NCBI GenBank assembly: GCA_964557575.1
Contig: CAZLBC010000002.1
Span: 1-64,000 of the forward strand
Direction of reading: 5' to 3'
Length of the DNA stretch: 64,000 bases
DNA from: CAZLBC01 sp964557575
GTDB lineage: Bacteria; Planctomycetota; Phycisphaerae; SM23-33
In this document: in pieces, positions 41,402-50,227 of the stretch
Layout: each line of letters begins with the position of its first letter
Numbering within the stretch: the stretch's first letter is position 1
Position numbers and translations under genes: made by a program
Notes under the pieces: model-generated
Database searches by the model: none
The model's input: only the letters and a program-made list of their open reading frames with translations
Told to the model about the DNA's origin: nothing

Positions 41402-42571
41402 TCATTCCGGCATGGCCCTGTTTACCAGTTGCTCGGTGTGCTCGTCACCCTCGATGTCGAGCTTCAGGGTGACGAACTCCAGCAGGTCCTTCAGGGTGAC
41501 GATCCCCCGGAGGTTCCCGTCTTCCACCACCAGCAGCCGGCTGTTGCCGCTCTTGTTCATTTTGGCCAGGGCCCGCCGGGCGTCGAAATCGGGCGGAATC
41601 GCATTCTCCTCGTCCTGTTCGCGGGCGATGTCCGCCACCGTGCGGGACGGCCATTCCTCGTCGGGGACGGTCTTCAGTTCCCGGGTCCGCACCAACCCGA
41701 TCAGCCGGCCGTCGTCCACCACGGGAAAGGTCTTGAAGTGGTGGCGGTACACGTAGTCGTTGACCAGCCGGTCGAGGGTGGCCGACGGGGGAACGGTGAC
41801 CGGGTCTTCGCGCATGAAGCGGGAGACCGGTTCACCGGAGAGGATCTGCTTGATGATCACCTGCCGGTAGGAGGACTGGGAGACGCCGCGCAGAAAAAAG
41901 CCCAGCAGGCACCACCACAACCCGCCCACGATACGGCCGCCGAGGAGCGAGAGGATTCCCAGGACGATCAGGGCGACCCCGAATCCGGACCCGAGGCCGG
42001 CGGCGATGCGGGTCGCCCACCGGAGGTCCTTCTTGACGCCCCACAGGATCGAGCGGAGGATCCGGCCGCCGTCCAGCGGAAAGGCGGGCAGCAGGTTGAA
42101 GCAGGCCAGGACCACGTTGATCCAGGCCAGGTAGTATACGACGCCCCGTACCGTCACCGGCGCCCCCGCGGTTTCGACGCCCAGGAAGACCAGGTAACAC
42201 AGCCCGCCGAGTATGAAACTCGCGATCGGGCCGGCGACCGCCATCATGAACTCGCCTTTCGGCGTGCTGGATTCGTCCTCCATGTGGGCCACCCCGCCGA
42301 ACATGAACAGGGAGATGCCCTTCATGGGGATGCCGTACCGGCGGGCCACCAGGGAGTGGCACAGTTCGTGGATGATGACCGACGCGAACAGGCCGATTGC
42401 CCCGATGATGCCCATCCAGACGTAGGCCGCCGTACCGAGGTCCTCGTAGCGGAAGGGGAAGTAGCCGGTGGAGAGCACCAGTATGATCAGGACCGCGAGG
42501 ATCAGCCAACTCGCGTCCACCCGTACTTCGAATCCGAACAGCTTGAATATCTTGACGCCTTTTCCGAACAT
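41402..42571 (-). CDS. Site-2 protease family (M50) metalloprotease with CBS pair
   Basis: 389 residues from the ATG at 42571 (AAAGGACGAAACGC upstream). Six membrane helices. Zinc site in SVIIHELCHSLVARRYG (HExxH) and FNLLPAFPLDGGRILRS (the LDG motif). Two CBS domains follow (about 250-310 and 325-385: FPVVDDGRLIGLVRTREL; NSRLLVVEDGNLRGIVTLKDL). CBS-type S2Ps such as SpoIVFB-like enzymes cleave membrane proteins and may sense adenine nucleotides. A stress-type promoter element is 102 nt upstream. Confidence 0.93.
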   Translation of the reverse strand: MFGKGVKIFKLFGFEVRVDASWLILAVLIILVLSTGYFPFRYEDLGTAAYVWMGIIGAIGLFASVIIHELCHSLVARRYGIPMKGISLFMFGGVAHMEDESSTPKGEFMMAVAGPIASFILGGLCYLVFLGVETAGAPVTVRGVVYYLAWINVVLACFNLLPAFPLDGGRILRSILWGVKKDLRWATRIAAGLGSGFGVALIVLGILSLLGGRIVGGLWWCLLGFFLRGVSQSSYRQVIIKQILSGEPVSRFMREDPVTVPPSATLDRLVNDYVYRHHFKTFPVVDDGRLIGLVRTRELKTVPDEEWPSRTVADIAREQDEENAIPPDFDARRALAKMNKSGNSRLLVVEDGNLRGIVTLKDLLEFVTLKLDIEGDEHTEQLVNRAMPE

Positions 42572-42672
42572 GCGTTTCGTCCTTTCCCGCCGGGGGCGGC
42601 GCGGTGCCGCCGGGCGGATACGTATCCTGCCTGTCCATGGTAAGCCATGCGGGCAGACGGCGTTAATCGGCG

Positions 42673-42706
42673 TTATCCTGAAAACCACCCGCGAAAAACC
42701 TTAACC
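42673..42706 (-). promoter_or_regulatory. Stress-type promoter element of the site-2 protease gene
   Basis: Minus strand: GGTTAAGG, exactly 20 nt (TTTTTCGC at its start, TTTCA at its end), GGATAA. It shares the first 16 nt almost completely with the lon element. Confidence 0.55.
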
Positions 42707-42736
42707 TGTCGGCGTGGAGGGCCGTCGGGCGGATGC

Positions 42737-42770
42737 GGGGTAGGGAAAAACGAGGCCGGAAGTACGCCGG
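42737..42770 (+). promoter_or_regulatory. Possible stress-type element upstream of the SpoIIAA-like gene
   Basis: Plus strand GGGGTAGG followed by GAAAAACGAGG. The first 19 nt match the element at 51399 at 17 positions, but the second block (CGCCGG) is poor. Divergent to the site-2 protease element, 30 nt away. The 366-bp intergenic region 42572-42938 shows nothing else. Confidence 0.3.
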
Positions 42771-42938
42771 TCCCCGATTGTCCCCGCGCCGCCGGAGGGG
42801 TATCACCGAACAAACGTCGATCCCGGTTTCTTCTCGTCGCCTGTGCATCGTGCTTGGATTAAGCGTCCTGAAGGCTACCGGATTACGGCTGCTGAGGGGG
42901 GGCTGCGACCATAGAAAACCACCGGTGAGGAGACAACA

Positions 42939-43331
42939 GTGTCCGTGAAGATCCAAAAGAAGAAAGACGGCAGGATCGTGATCGTGAGTGCGACCGGGAA
43001 ACTGGCCGCCGATGACTACCGGCGGTTCGTGCCCGATGTCGAGGAGGCGGTCCGGCGGTTCGGGAAGATACGCATCATGTTCGTGATGCAGGATTTCCAC
43101 GGCTGGGACGCCGGGGCCCTGTGGGAAGACATCACGTTCGACGCAAAGCACTTTTCCGATATTGAGCGCCTGGCCCTCGTCGGCGACAGGCAGTGGGAAA
43201 AGGGCATGAGCGTCTTCTGCCGTCCGTTCACCACCGCCGATATCAACTATTTCGATCTCGCGGAGATGCAACGGGCGGCGGCGTGGATACAGGAGGGGAT
43301 GGAGGCCGCCGCCGGTAGCGAGGGAGGGTAA
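42939..43331 (+). CDS. SpoIIAA-like STAS-domain protein
   Basis: 130 residues from GTG 42939 with GGTGAGGAGACAACA upstream. It matches the SpoIIAA-like (STAS fold) family: VSATGKLAADDYRRFVPDVEE, IMFVMQDFHGWDAGALWEDI, RLALVGDRQWEKGMSVFCRPFTTADINYF. Such small cytosolic proteins bind lipids or act in anti-anti-sigma-like switching; the conserved phosphorylatable Ser of true anti-anti-sigma factors is not evident. Divergent from the site-2 protease. Confidence 0.85.
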   Translation: MSVKIQKKKDGRIVIVSATGKLAADDYRRFVPDVEEAVRRFGKIRIMFVMQDFHGWDAGALWEDITFDAKHFSDIERLALVGDRQWEKGMSVFCRPFTTADINYFDLAEMQRAAAWIQEGMEAAAGSEGG

Positions 43332-43370
43332 GCGAAGTCCTTCCGGTCGGGCGGGGGTGTTCAGGGGCGG

Positions 43371-45029
43371 TCAGTCAGCGCGTGAATCATCCCGTTCGGC
43401 TTTCGGGTAGCGGGACCTTATGGCCGCCAGGACCGCGCGGGGCGGTCCCGACTTGGTGATGTACGTCTCGGCGCCGGCCGCCAGCATCTGCTGCTCGAAT
43501 TCCCTGTTCCGGTGCATCGAGATGCCGATGATACGGGTATCGGGGAGGTCCCGCTTGATCCGCCGGGTCGCCTCCACCCCGTTCATCTCCGGCATGGTGA
43601 CGTCCATCAGCACCACGTCGGGCCTGAGTTCGCGGGCCAGGCGGACCGCCCGTGTTCCGTTTTCCGCCTCGCCGACCACCGCTATCTCCGGGTCCCCGGA
43701 AATCACCCCCGCCAGGCCGCTGCGCAGGAGCGTGTGGTCGTCGGCCAGGAGGACCCGGTAGGCCGCGGTGTCCCCGTCGGCCGCCGCCGTGTCGCCGCCG
43801 ACCGGGACGACCGGTTCGAGAACATCGGCGTCCCCCTCGGTCTCCGCGATCTCCAGGCTCGCGGGCAGTGTCAACGTGAAACGGCTGCCGTCTCCCGGCG
43901 CGCTCTCGACCAGCAGTTCCCCGCCCATGGCCGCCGCCCGCTCCCGCATGCTGAAGATGCCGAATCCGCTCAGGTGGTCGTCCTCCAGTGCGGCGGGATC
44001 GAAACCGTCGCCCTCGTCGGAGACCTCCAGCGTCACCTCCCTGTCGTCCCGCCGCAGGAAAAGGCGGGCGGTGTCCGTCCCGGCGTGCTTCGAGGCGTTG
44101 AAGACCAGTTCCTGGGTCGACCGGAACAGGAAGACACGGAGCGGTTCGCTGAGCCGTTCGGTTCCGGCGGGCACGTCGTGCTCAAAGACGATCGTGAAGC
44201 GGTAATTGTCCCGGTAGTGCTCGACGAGCCACTCCAGGGCCGAGACCAGCGTGCTGTAGTAGATGGGGGCCGGGCTGATCTCGTGCGAGAGGTGGCGGGA
44301 GAGTTCGATGCTGTGGGCGAGCGTCTCGCGCACCTTTTCCATCCCGGCGGCCAGATCCTCGTTATCGCGGCACGTCCCGGCGAGCATCTCCGCCTGGAGC
44401 TTGGCGGAGGCGAGCATCTGCTGGAGGTCGTCGTGGAGGACGTCGGCGATCCGGCGGCGCTCGCTCTCCTCGGACCGTGTCAGCTCCAGGACCAGGCGCT
44501 GGAGCTGGCGGGCTCGCTTTTGTATCTCCTCGTCCTTCCTGGTCAGTTCCCGCTTCGCCGCGCGGATCTCCTGCAAATTCGCGCCGGCCTTTTTTTCCAG
44601 TTTGGCCCGTGCCGTTACCTGCTCGGTGACCTCCTCGCAGAAGACGAGGATGCCCGCGACCTCTCCCGCCGGACCGTGGAGGGGGTGCAGGTTCTCCTCC
44701 CAGTGCCGCTTTTTTCCGGGCCGTGCGGGAGTTTTACCGGACAGGGCAACGTTCAAGACCGGCTTGCCGGTCTCCAGGACCTGCCGCATCAGCGGCTCCG
44801 CCTCGTCGGCGAGGGCGGGGACGACCTCCCGGATGGTTTTGCCGATGTGCTCCGCGGGGGGCAGGCCGTTGATCGCGGCGAGCTTCCGGTTGACCTGCAC
44901 GAACCGCAGGCCGGTATCCAGCAGGCAGAACCCCATGGGAATCCGTTCGTAGGGTGAACCGTCGCCGGGGACCTTGTATTCTTCGACGGCCCCGACAGCC
45001 GTCCCGTCGATGTATTGTTCATTTGCCAT
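43371..45029 (-). CDS. Hybrid sensor histidine kinase (PAS, HisKA_3, HATPase, REC)
   Basis: 552 residues from the ATG at 45029. Order: PAS domain (about 20-125, RIPMGFCLLDTGLRFVQVN), coiled coil, NarX-type dimerisation domain with SEERRRIADVLHDDLQQML-like sequence (His before DD), ATPase with ELVFNASKHAG, SDEGDGFDP and GFGIFSMRERAAAMGG, then a C-terminal receiver (LLADDHTLLRSGL; phospho-Asp in DVVLMDVTMPEMNG; Lys in YITKSG). No membrane segment, so it is a soluble sensor. The receiver is of NarL type but lacks a DNA-binding domain; a separate NarL-type regulator is 2 kb away. Confidence 0.92.
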   Translation of the reverse strand: MANEQYIDGTAVGAVEEYKVPGDGSPYERIPMGFCLLDTGLRFVQVNRKLAAINGLPPAEHIGKTIREVVPALADEAEPLMRQVLETGKPVLNVALSGKTPARPGKKRHWEENLHPLHGPAGEVAGILVFCEEVTEQVTARAKLEKKAGANLQEIRAAKRELTRKDEEIQKRARQLQRLVLELTRSEESERRRIADVLHDDLQQMLASAKLQAEMLAGTCRDNEDLAAGMEKVRETLAHSIELSRHLSHEISPAPIYYSTLVSALEWLVEHYRDNYRFTIVFEHDVPAGTERLSEPLRVFLFRSTQELVFNASKHAGTDTARLFLRRDDREVTLEVSDEGDGFDPAALEDDHLSGFGIFSMRERAAAMGGELLVESAPGDGSRFTLTLPASLEIAETEGDADVLEPVVPVGGDTAAADGDTAAYRVLLADDHTLLRSGLAGVISGDPEIAVVGEAENGTRAVRLARELRPDVVLMDVTMPEMNGVEATRRIKRDLPDTRIIGISMHRNREFEQQMLAAGAETYITKSGPPRAVLAAIRSRYPKAERDDSRAD

Positions 45030-45131
45030 GGGCGTGTTCCCTCGCCGGTCGAATGCCGGCACGAAGAATACGCATGCTATACGGTTTGGACCGACAATAC
45101 AACCCCCCGCCGCAGCATCGCCGAAAAAGGG

Positions 45132-45320
45132 GTGAAAGCCGAGGCGTGGGTGGATCTTTCCGGGGAGCACGCGACGGTGCGCCTGAATCCTCACTGCTAC
45201 GGCGAACCGCCCAAGGATACCCTTATCGAGGAGGCCGAACGGGTCCTGCGGGAGTGGGTCATCAACGCCCGCAGCGAACTCGGTCTTCCCCAGCAGGGTC
45301 CCGAAGGCACGGGCATATAA
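45132..45320 (+). CDS. Small uncharacterised protein
   Basis: About 62 residues from a GTG at 45132 following GAAAAAGG. The stretch KAEAWVDLSGEHATVRLNPH and TLIEEAERVLREWVINARSE looks like genuine coding sequence (beta strand then amphipathic helix). The frame stays open back to 45015, but that part overlaps the divergent kinase start. No family recognised. Convergent with amrS. Confidence 0.4.
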   Translation: MKAEAWVDLSGEHATVRLNPHCYGEPPKDTLIEEAERVLREWVINARSELGLPQQGPEGTGI

Positions 45321-45342
45321 CCCGCGGGGATTTTTCTGCGGT

Positions 45343-46365
45343 TTATTTCCATACTCCTTCTATGTCGCAGCCGCATCGTCCGCAGGTCATTTCGCCGGCG
45401 GGAAAGCCGTCGACGGGCATCCGCCGTCGGTCCATGACCGGGTTCCCGCAGGAGGGGCACCGGGTCTCCAGCGCCCCGTCGAGCCGGCTGTTGCCCGGGT
45501 ACACGTATTTCACTCCGGCCGCCATACCGATGTCGACCGCCCGCTTCAGTGTCGCCGGCGGCGTTCCCGGCGTGTCGGTCATCTCGTGGGCGGGGCGGAA
45601 TGCCGTCACGTGCCAGGGGATGTGCGTCCCCAGGGCGGCGATGAACGCGGCGATCCGGGCAAGTTCCTCATCGGTGTCGTTGACGCCCGGGATCACCAAG
45701 GTGGTCAGTTCGATCCAGATCTCCAGGTCCCGGTACAGCCTGATCATGTCCAGGACCGGCCCCAGCCGCGCCCCGCAGATCCTGCGGTAGGAATCGTCGT
45801 CGAAGAATTTCAGGTCGATGTTCGCCGCGTCCAGGTACGGATTGACGGTCAGCAGGGCGCGCGGGGTGATGTAGCCGTTGGTGACGAAGACGTTCTTGAT
45901 CCCCCGGTCGGCGGCACGCCGGGCGGTTTCCAGGGCATATTCGAAAAAGATCGTGGGCTCGGTGTAGGTGTAGGCGATACTCCGGCACCCGAGGTTCTCG
46001 GCGAGGGATACCGTCCGCCCGGGGGACAGTATGTCGTCCCGGTCAAAGACCGTGTGTTCGTCGATCCGGGCGATGTCGCAGTTCTGGCAATGCCGGCAGC
46101 GAAAATTACATCCGCGGGCGGCCACCGACAGGGAGCGGGAGCCGGGCAGGAAGTGGTAGAGGGGCTTCTTTTCGATCGGGTCGACCCCGCGGGCGGCGAC
46201 GCGAGCGTAGTTGAGGGTGTACAGGACACCCCCGCGGTTTTCCCGCACCATGCAGAGACCGCGCTGCCCGGGCCGTATCCCGCACCCGTGGTGGCACAAA
46301 TGGCACGTGACATCACCGGCGCCGGTGTCTTCCCAGAACAGGGCTTTTTTTGCTGGCTCCGTCAT
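45343..46365 (-). CDS. amrS: AmmeMemoRadiSam-system radical SAM enzyme
   Basis: 340 residues from the ATG at 46365. N-terminal CHLCHHGCGIRPGQRGLC supplies four cysteines. The radical SAM cluster motif is ARGCNFRCRHCQNCDIAR (CxxxCxxC), followed by SIAYTYTEPTIFFEYALETA, YITPRALL and NIDLKFFDDDSYRRICG, the AmrS/PflA-like pattern. A C-terminal four-Cys zinc element (CPSCG ... CGRCG) closes the protein. The partners AmrA and AmrB (Memo) are not in this window. Substrate unknown. Confidence 0.92.
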   Translation of the reverse strand: MTEPAKKALFWEDTGAGDVTCHLCHHGCGIRPGQRGLCMVRENRGGVLYTLNYARVAARGVDPIEKKPLYHFLPGSRSLSVAARGCNFRCRHCQNCDIARIDEHTVFDRDDILSPGRTVSLAENLGCRSIAYTYTEPTIFFEYALETARRAADRGIKNVFVTNGYITPRALLTVNPYLDAANIDLKFFDDDSYRRICGARLGPVLDMIRLYRDLEIWIELTTLVIPGVNDTDEELARIAAFIAALGTHIPWHVTAFRPAHEMTDTPGTPPATLKRAVDIGMAAGVKYVYPGNSRLDGALETRCPSCGNPVMDRRRMPVDGFPAGEMTCGRCGCDIEGVWK

Positions 46366-46478
46366 AATAGCTCGCTTCCGTGGCATCCTTCGGTGCCGGC
46401 GCATCCTCCGCGGAACGGGAGGACGGGCGGCTCCAGCCGGTTCCCGTCCCCCCGCCCGAAGGACGCCGCGTTGTTACG

Positions 46479-46883
46479 TCACTTGACCTCGATCTGCTTC
46501 GCCTTGCTCTCCTCGGTCTTGGGGATCTCCATGTGGAGCACCCCGTTGTCGAGCTTCGCCTCGACCTTGGATTCGTCCACGGCCGTCGGCAGGGTGAATC
46601 GCCGGTCCACGCGGGTGTACCGCCGCTCGGAGAGGTGCGAACTGCCGGCGGTTTCCTCCGGCGTCCGCTCCGCGGTGATGCTGAGCACGCCGTTCTCGAT
46701 GTTGACGTTCACGTATTCGCGGTTGAAGCCGGGCATCTCGGCGTCCACCACCAGCGTGCCGTCTTCCTCGCGGATATCCACCGGGTACGCCCCGGTCAGA
46801 TCCTCGGCGGTCGCCGCCAGGTCCGACCAGCCGGGACCGAAGAACCGGTTCGCGAACCAGTCGAGGTCGGTTGACGGTGTCAT
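46479..46883 (-). CDS. Hsp20/alpha-crystallin small heat-shock protein
   Basis: 134 residues from the ATG at 46883, with AAGGAG 7 nt upstream; earlier in-frame ATGs lack such a site. The alpha-crystallin domain runs from about 40 to 134 (PVDIREEDGTLVVDAEMPGF, VLSITAERT, RVDRRFTLPTAVDESKVEAK, GVLHMEIPK). An ATP-independent holdase chaperone. A stress-type promoter element lies 167 nt upstream, overlapping no gene. Confidence 0.94.
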   Translation of the reverse strand: MTPSTDLDWFANRFFGPGWSDLAATAEDLTGAYPVDIREEDGTLVVDAEMPGFNREYVNVNIENGVLSITAERTPEETAGSSHLSERRYTRVDRRFTLPTAVDESKVEAKLDNGVLHMEIPKTEESKAKQIEVK

Positions 46884-47049
46884 CAAGTTTCTCCTTCTGC
46901 GCAGTGTCGGTAACATGGTTTCTCCTCTCTCCGGCCGGGTTACAGGGGGACGCCGGGCGGCCGGACGCGCACCGGCGTCTCGTGACACGAACGCGTATTC
47001 TTCGTGTTATGGCATACTATGAACGAAGCGGGGGGAGGCACCATCGTGG

Positions 47050-47083
47050 TATGCCTGATTATCCCCTTCGAAATGCCCTGCCG
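47050..47083 (-). promoter_or_regulatory. Stress-type promoter element of the hsp20 gene
   Basis: Minus strand: CGGCAGGG, exactly 20 nt (CATTTCGA at its start, AATCA at its end), GGCATA. The first block is weak, but the CATTTCGA part equals that of the 26677 copy. Confidence 0.45.
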
Positions 47084-47104
47084 GAAACGGGCGGCGGCGC
47101 TGTC

Positions 47105-47758
47105 CTACAGCTCGGTCAATCCCTCGCGTATGGCGTACTTGGTCAGCTCCGCGACGCTGTGGAGATCGAGTTTCTCCATGATCTGCCGCCGGTGGGTTTC
47201 GATGGTCTTGACGCTCACGGAGAGGTTGGCCGCCGTCTCCTTGGTGGAATTGCCCTCGGCGATCTGCTGAAGGACCTCCCGCTCCCGGTCGGTCAGGGTC
47301 GAGAATGCCGTGCCGTCGTCGTCTTCCTTGAGCGATATCCGCCGGAACTCGTCGACCACGCAGTCGGTAATGTCCGGGCTGAGGTAAGTCTTGCCCTTCC
47401 TGACGGCCGTGATCCCGCCCACGAGCTGATCGAAGGCGTCGTCCTTGTGTATGTAGCCGGCCGCCCCGGCTTTGAGCATCTGGATGATAAACCGCCGGTC
47501 GGTGTGCATGGAGAGGCCGATCACCGCCACGTTCTTCTGCTCCCGCATGATCCGGCGGGTGGCATCGATGCCGTTGAGGTCGGGCATCCCGATGTCCATG
47601 ACCACCACGTCGGGGGTCAGTTCCGCCGTCATCCGCACCACGTCTTCCCCGCTTTCGGCCTCGCCGACGACTTCCATGCCCTTCTGTTTGTCTATGAGGG
47701 TGCGAAGTCCCTTCCGCATCATGTTGTGATCGTCGGCCAGCAGCACTCGCACGCGCAT
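47105..47758 (-). CDS. NarL/FixJ-type response regulator
   Basis: 217 residues from the ATG at 47758 (AGGAGA 6 nt upstream). Receiver: LLADDHNMMRKGL, phospho-Asp in DVVVMDIGMPDLNG, GLSMHTD, and Lys in GYIHKDDA. C-terminal LuxR HTH: LTDREREVLQQIAEGNSTKE and SVKTIETHRRQIMEKL. The receiver is similar to that of the hybrid kinase at 43371-45029, so the two may belong to one phosphorelay (inference). Confidence 0.94.
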   Translation of the reverse strand: MRVRVLLADDHNMMRKGLRTLIDKQKGMEVVGEAESGEDVVRMTAELTPDVVVMDIGMPDLNGIDATRRIMREQKNVAVIGLSMHTDRRFIIQMLKAGAAGYIHKDDAFDQLVGGITAVRKGKTYLSPDITDCVVDEFRRISLKEDDDGTAFSTLTDREREVLQQIAEGNSTKETAANLSVSVKTIETHRRQIMEKLDLHSVAELTKYAIREGLTEL

Positions 47759-48160
47759 GTGATGTCTCCTGTGTTCTGTTCTGCGTATCGCGGCAGTCCC
47801 GGTACGCGGTCGCCGCTCAATCCGCATTGTACCCGCCGGAAAGAGCGGTGTCACCGCATAATCGTCGTGCCGGGTCGTCCCCCGCGGGGGTTTCGTTGCC
47901 ATCATAGGCGGCTCGCCCGGCCCCGCCGTATAAGGGATACCCCGATACGAGGTCGCGAAATACATTAGCCGGCGGGGCACCCTCCCCCGATAATTATTAT
48001 CCTCAACAATCACGAAGGACGCGCAACCAATTTTCAGAAACAACGGGTAGTGTAACCCGTCGCCCTGCCTGTCGAGCATGATGGTTGTTGTGTTAATCTT
48101 CGCGTCGCGGCCGGTTGCTGAAAAAGGTACCTGACCCCAATCTCTGACCCCTTCTCCCGG
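47759..48160. other. Intergenic region upstream of the response regulator
   Basis: About 400 bp with one stress-type element (47937-47970) and no supported gene. A GGTACCTGACCCC-type string near 48127 resembles sequences often seen beside REP-associated or IS200-like elements, but no transposase or inverted repeat is present here. Confidence 0.35.
47937..47970 (-). promoter_or_regulatory. Stress-type promoter element of the response regulator gene
   Basis: Minus strand: GGCTAATG, exactly 20 nt (TATTTCGC at its start, TATCG at its end), GGGTAT. The second block is the sigmaB-type -10 consensus. It lies 179 nt upstream of the start codon. Confidence 0.55.
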
Positions 48161-50122
48161 CTACACGGTCTCGCACGCGCCGCCCTCGCAGAAGGCGGCC
48201 TCCGGCCGGTGTTCGTGCGGGGGCCGGCCCCGAATGGGTTTCAGCCCGGCGACGAGACGTTCGTACTCTTCGCGGTCGATCTCCTCGTAGGGGGGCTGGG
48301 GGTACCCGTGTGCGGCGGCCGGGAGGAACGAGACGGTCTTGAGGCGGCGGTCGAAGGCGGCGAGCAGTGCGGGGATCCGGTCGGCCTCGGTCTCCGGATC
48401 GAATGCCGCCGTGCAACTGACCTGGTTGTCGGACCAGCGAGCCTGCATATCGGCAGCGAGCGTGAGCTTCTCCCGCAGCGGCACGTCGGCCTTTCGGCGC
48501 CGCTGGTGGCGGACCGCGACCGGGAAGCCGATCACGACCGTGTTTTCGGCGCGGCGATCCGCCTCCACCGGGTAGCCGGCGTCACGGCACATGGCCTCCA
48601 GTGGGTGGCCGGCCGGGACCCGGATGCGCCTGAGATAACAGGGGGCGTGGTCCCAGTGGACGCCGGGCGTCGCCCCGGCCAGGAGGCTGACCGTGCCGGA
48701 GGGCTTCACGGAGGTGAGCTTGACGGAGGCGGGGATGCCGAGTTCTGCCGCGTAGTGCGCGTCGAGGGCCTTCATGTAGGCGAATCCCCGGTCGCACCAG
48801 GAGAAAAACCGCCGCCGGCCGAGCTTCGCGACGGCCTGGGTGATGCCGGTCATCGAGCATCCCATCCGGCGGTTGTTCGCCATGACTTCGTCGGTCCGCG
48901 GCTCGCCGGTGGCGATCATTGTGACCGTCTTGGCGTAGAGGTAGGCGATGCGGAGGGTGGCCCGGTAGTCGGCGAAATCGGCGTGGTGAGCGGGGTAGGT
49001 TTCCACCAGGCAGCAGAGTTCGTGGTCCCACAGCGTCTGTTCGGCGCAGGGGTTGGTGCCGAGGGCCGGTTCGTCGCCCCGGTCCGGCGGATCGGCCATC
49101 CGGCCGTAGCGCCGGGCGTTTTCGAGCCACAGGTATCCCGGCTCCCCGTTGCGGCGGGTGTGGGCGGCCGGGGGGCCGTAATCCATGCCGGTTTCCGCCA
49201 GGACGGAGTGGTTGGCCACCCACCGGTACGCCGCGTTTTTCTCCTCATCGGCCTTGAGGGCCAGGAACTGCGCGTCGCCGGGATCGCCCAGGGCGATCTG
49301 GGCGGCGTGGCGGATGCCGCCGGCCACCACGCACCGGCCGACGAGATTCATGGTGTCCACGATCAGGCGGGCGTCGACGGTCTTTCCCCGGCAGGCGTCG
49401 AACAGCGCGGTGACGCTCTCGATCATCCGCTTCAGCGGCCCCGGCCCGCCGGCGGTGCCGCCGAAGCTGCGCAGGGGTTTGCCGGCGGGCCGCACCCGGG
49501 AATAGTCCCACCGCGCGGGCAGGGCGCCCCGCCCGGTGTAGGCGTTCAGCAGCCGGGTCAGGGCCGCGGCCCAGCCTTCCCGGCTGTCGCCGACCGCGTG
49601 GGTGTCCGCAAACCGGGCCGGCCGGCCGATCCCGACCCTGCCGGCGCCCCGGGTGTCGAACCCCACCCCGACGCCGAGCATGGCCATCCGGAACATCCAC
49701 GCGAAGGGGGCGGCGAAATCGGTATCGAGCCGGCGGGTCGACACGAAGCCGCAGTTGTTGAGCGCGGCCCCGCCCCGCTCGTAGACATGCCGGGTCCCCA
49801 TGGCCCAGAGTCCCCGTCCCGGCGGCGTCCATTTGAATCGCCACAGGCGGTCGTAGGCTTCCCGGGCCAGGTGTTCCTCGTGGGCCGGGTCCCAGTGGAT
49901 CTTTCCGGCCAGGCAGCCGGCCTTCCGGAACGTGAACATGCCCTCGATCACCCGCCGGCAGGTCTGCCACCAGTCCTCGCCCCCCCGGCTGTAGGTCCGC
50001 TTGAAGGTTACCCAGGAGAGGGGGCCGAATCCCCAGCGGGGCGCGCGGCGGCGGTAGGGTTCGAGAAAGTCCTCCGGGAGGGTGAAATAACCGCATCGTT
50101 CGATGTCGTCGTTAGCCAGCAT
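48161..50122 (-). CDS. nrdJ: Adenosylcobalamin-dependent (class II, monomeric) ribonucleotide reductase
   Basis: 653 residues from the ATG at 50122. The frame is open much further upstream, but that part runs through the CRISPR repeats. It aligns with Lactobacillus-type ribonucleoside-triphosphate reductase: WVTFKRTYSRGGEDWWQTCRRVIEG, LNNCGFVST (first redox Cys), LGTNPCAEQTLWDHELCCLVE (thiyl-radical Cys, catalytic Glu, second redox Cys), VKPSGTVSLLAGA, and a C-terminal CEGGAC shuttle pair. It makes deoxynucleotides without O2 and needs B12. It is shorter than the 739-aa model. No clear ribosome-binding site, as the start lies 16 nt from the CRISPR repeat. Confidence 0.9.
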   Translation of the reverse strand: MLANDDIERCGYFTLPEDFLEPYRRRAPRWGFGPLSWVTFKRTYSRGGEDWWQTCRRVIEGMFTFRKAGCLAGKIHWDPAHEEHLAREAYDRLWRFKWTPPGRGLWAMGTRHVYERGGAALNNCGFVSTRRLDTDFAAPFAWMFRMAMLGVGVGFDTRGAGRVGIGRPARFADTHAVGDSREGWAAALTRLLNAYTGRGALPARWDYSRVRPAGKPLRSFGGTAGGPGPLKRMIESVTALFDACRGKTVDARLIVDTMNLVGRCVVAGGIRHAAQIALGDPGDAQFLALKADEEKNAAYRWVANHSVLAETGMDYGPPAAHTRRNGEPGYLWLENARRYGRMADPPDRGDEPALGTNPCAEQTLWDHELCCLVETYPAHHADFADYRATLRIAYLYAKTVTMIATGEPRTDEVMANNRRMGCSMTGITQAVAKLGRRRFFSWCDRGFAYMKALDAHYAAELGIPASVKLTSVKPSGTVSLLAGATPGVHWDHAPCYLRRIRVPAGHPLEAMCRDAGYPVEADRRAENTVVIGFPVAVRHQRRRKADVPLREKLTLAADMQARWSDNQVSCTAAFDPETEADRIPALLAAFDRRLKTVSFLPAAAHGYPQPPYEEIDREEYERLVAGLKPIRGRPPHEHRPEAAFCEGGACETV

Positions 50123-50138
50123 GGTATGCGTAACCGCG

Positions 50139-50227
50139 GCGCACCCCGCATGCGCGGGGGTGTTAGGGGCATGAAGGACTTCACGGTGCACGACGAGACG
50201 CGCACCCCGCATGCGCGGGGGTGTTAG
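50139..50227. CRISPR. Two-repeat, one-spacer CRISPR remnant (type I-E-like)
   Basis: Two identical 28-bp units at 50139-50166 and 50200-50227, each with a CCCCGCATGCGCGGGG core that can fold into a hairpin. They enclose a 33-nt unique spacer, so the period is 61 nt, exactly the type I-E unit (29 + 32). No cas genes or leader in the window. The second repeat contains the TAA stop codon of the DHH gene (50224-50226). Confidence 0.7.

Noticed and set aside
48120..48150. IS200/REP-type insertion suggested by a GGTACCTGACCCC string
   Set aside because: No transposase gene, inverted repeats or target duplication nearby; the string alone is not evidence.
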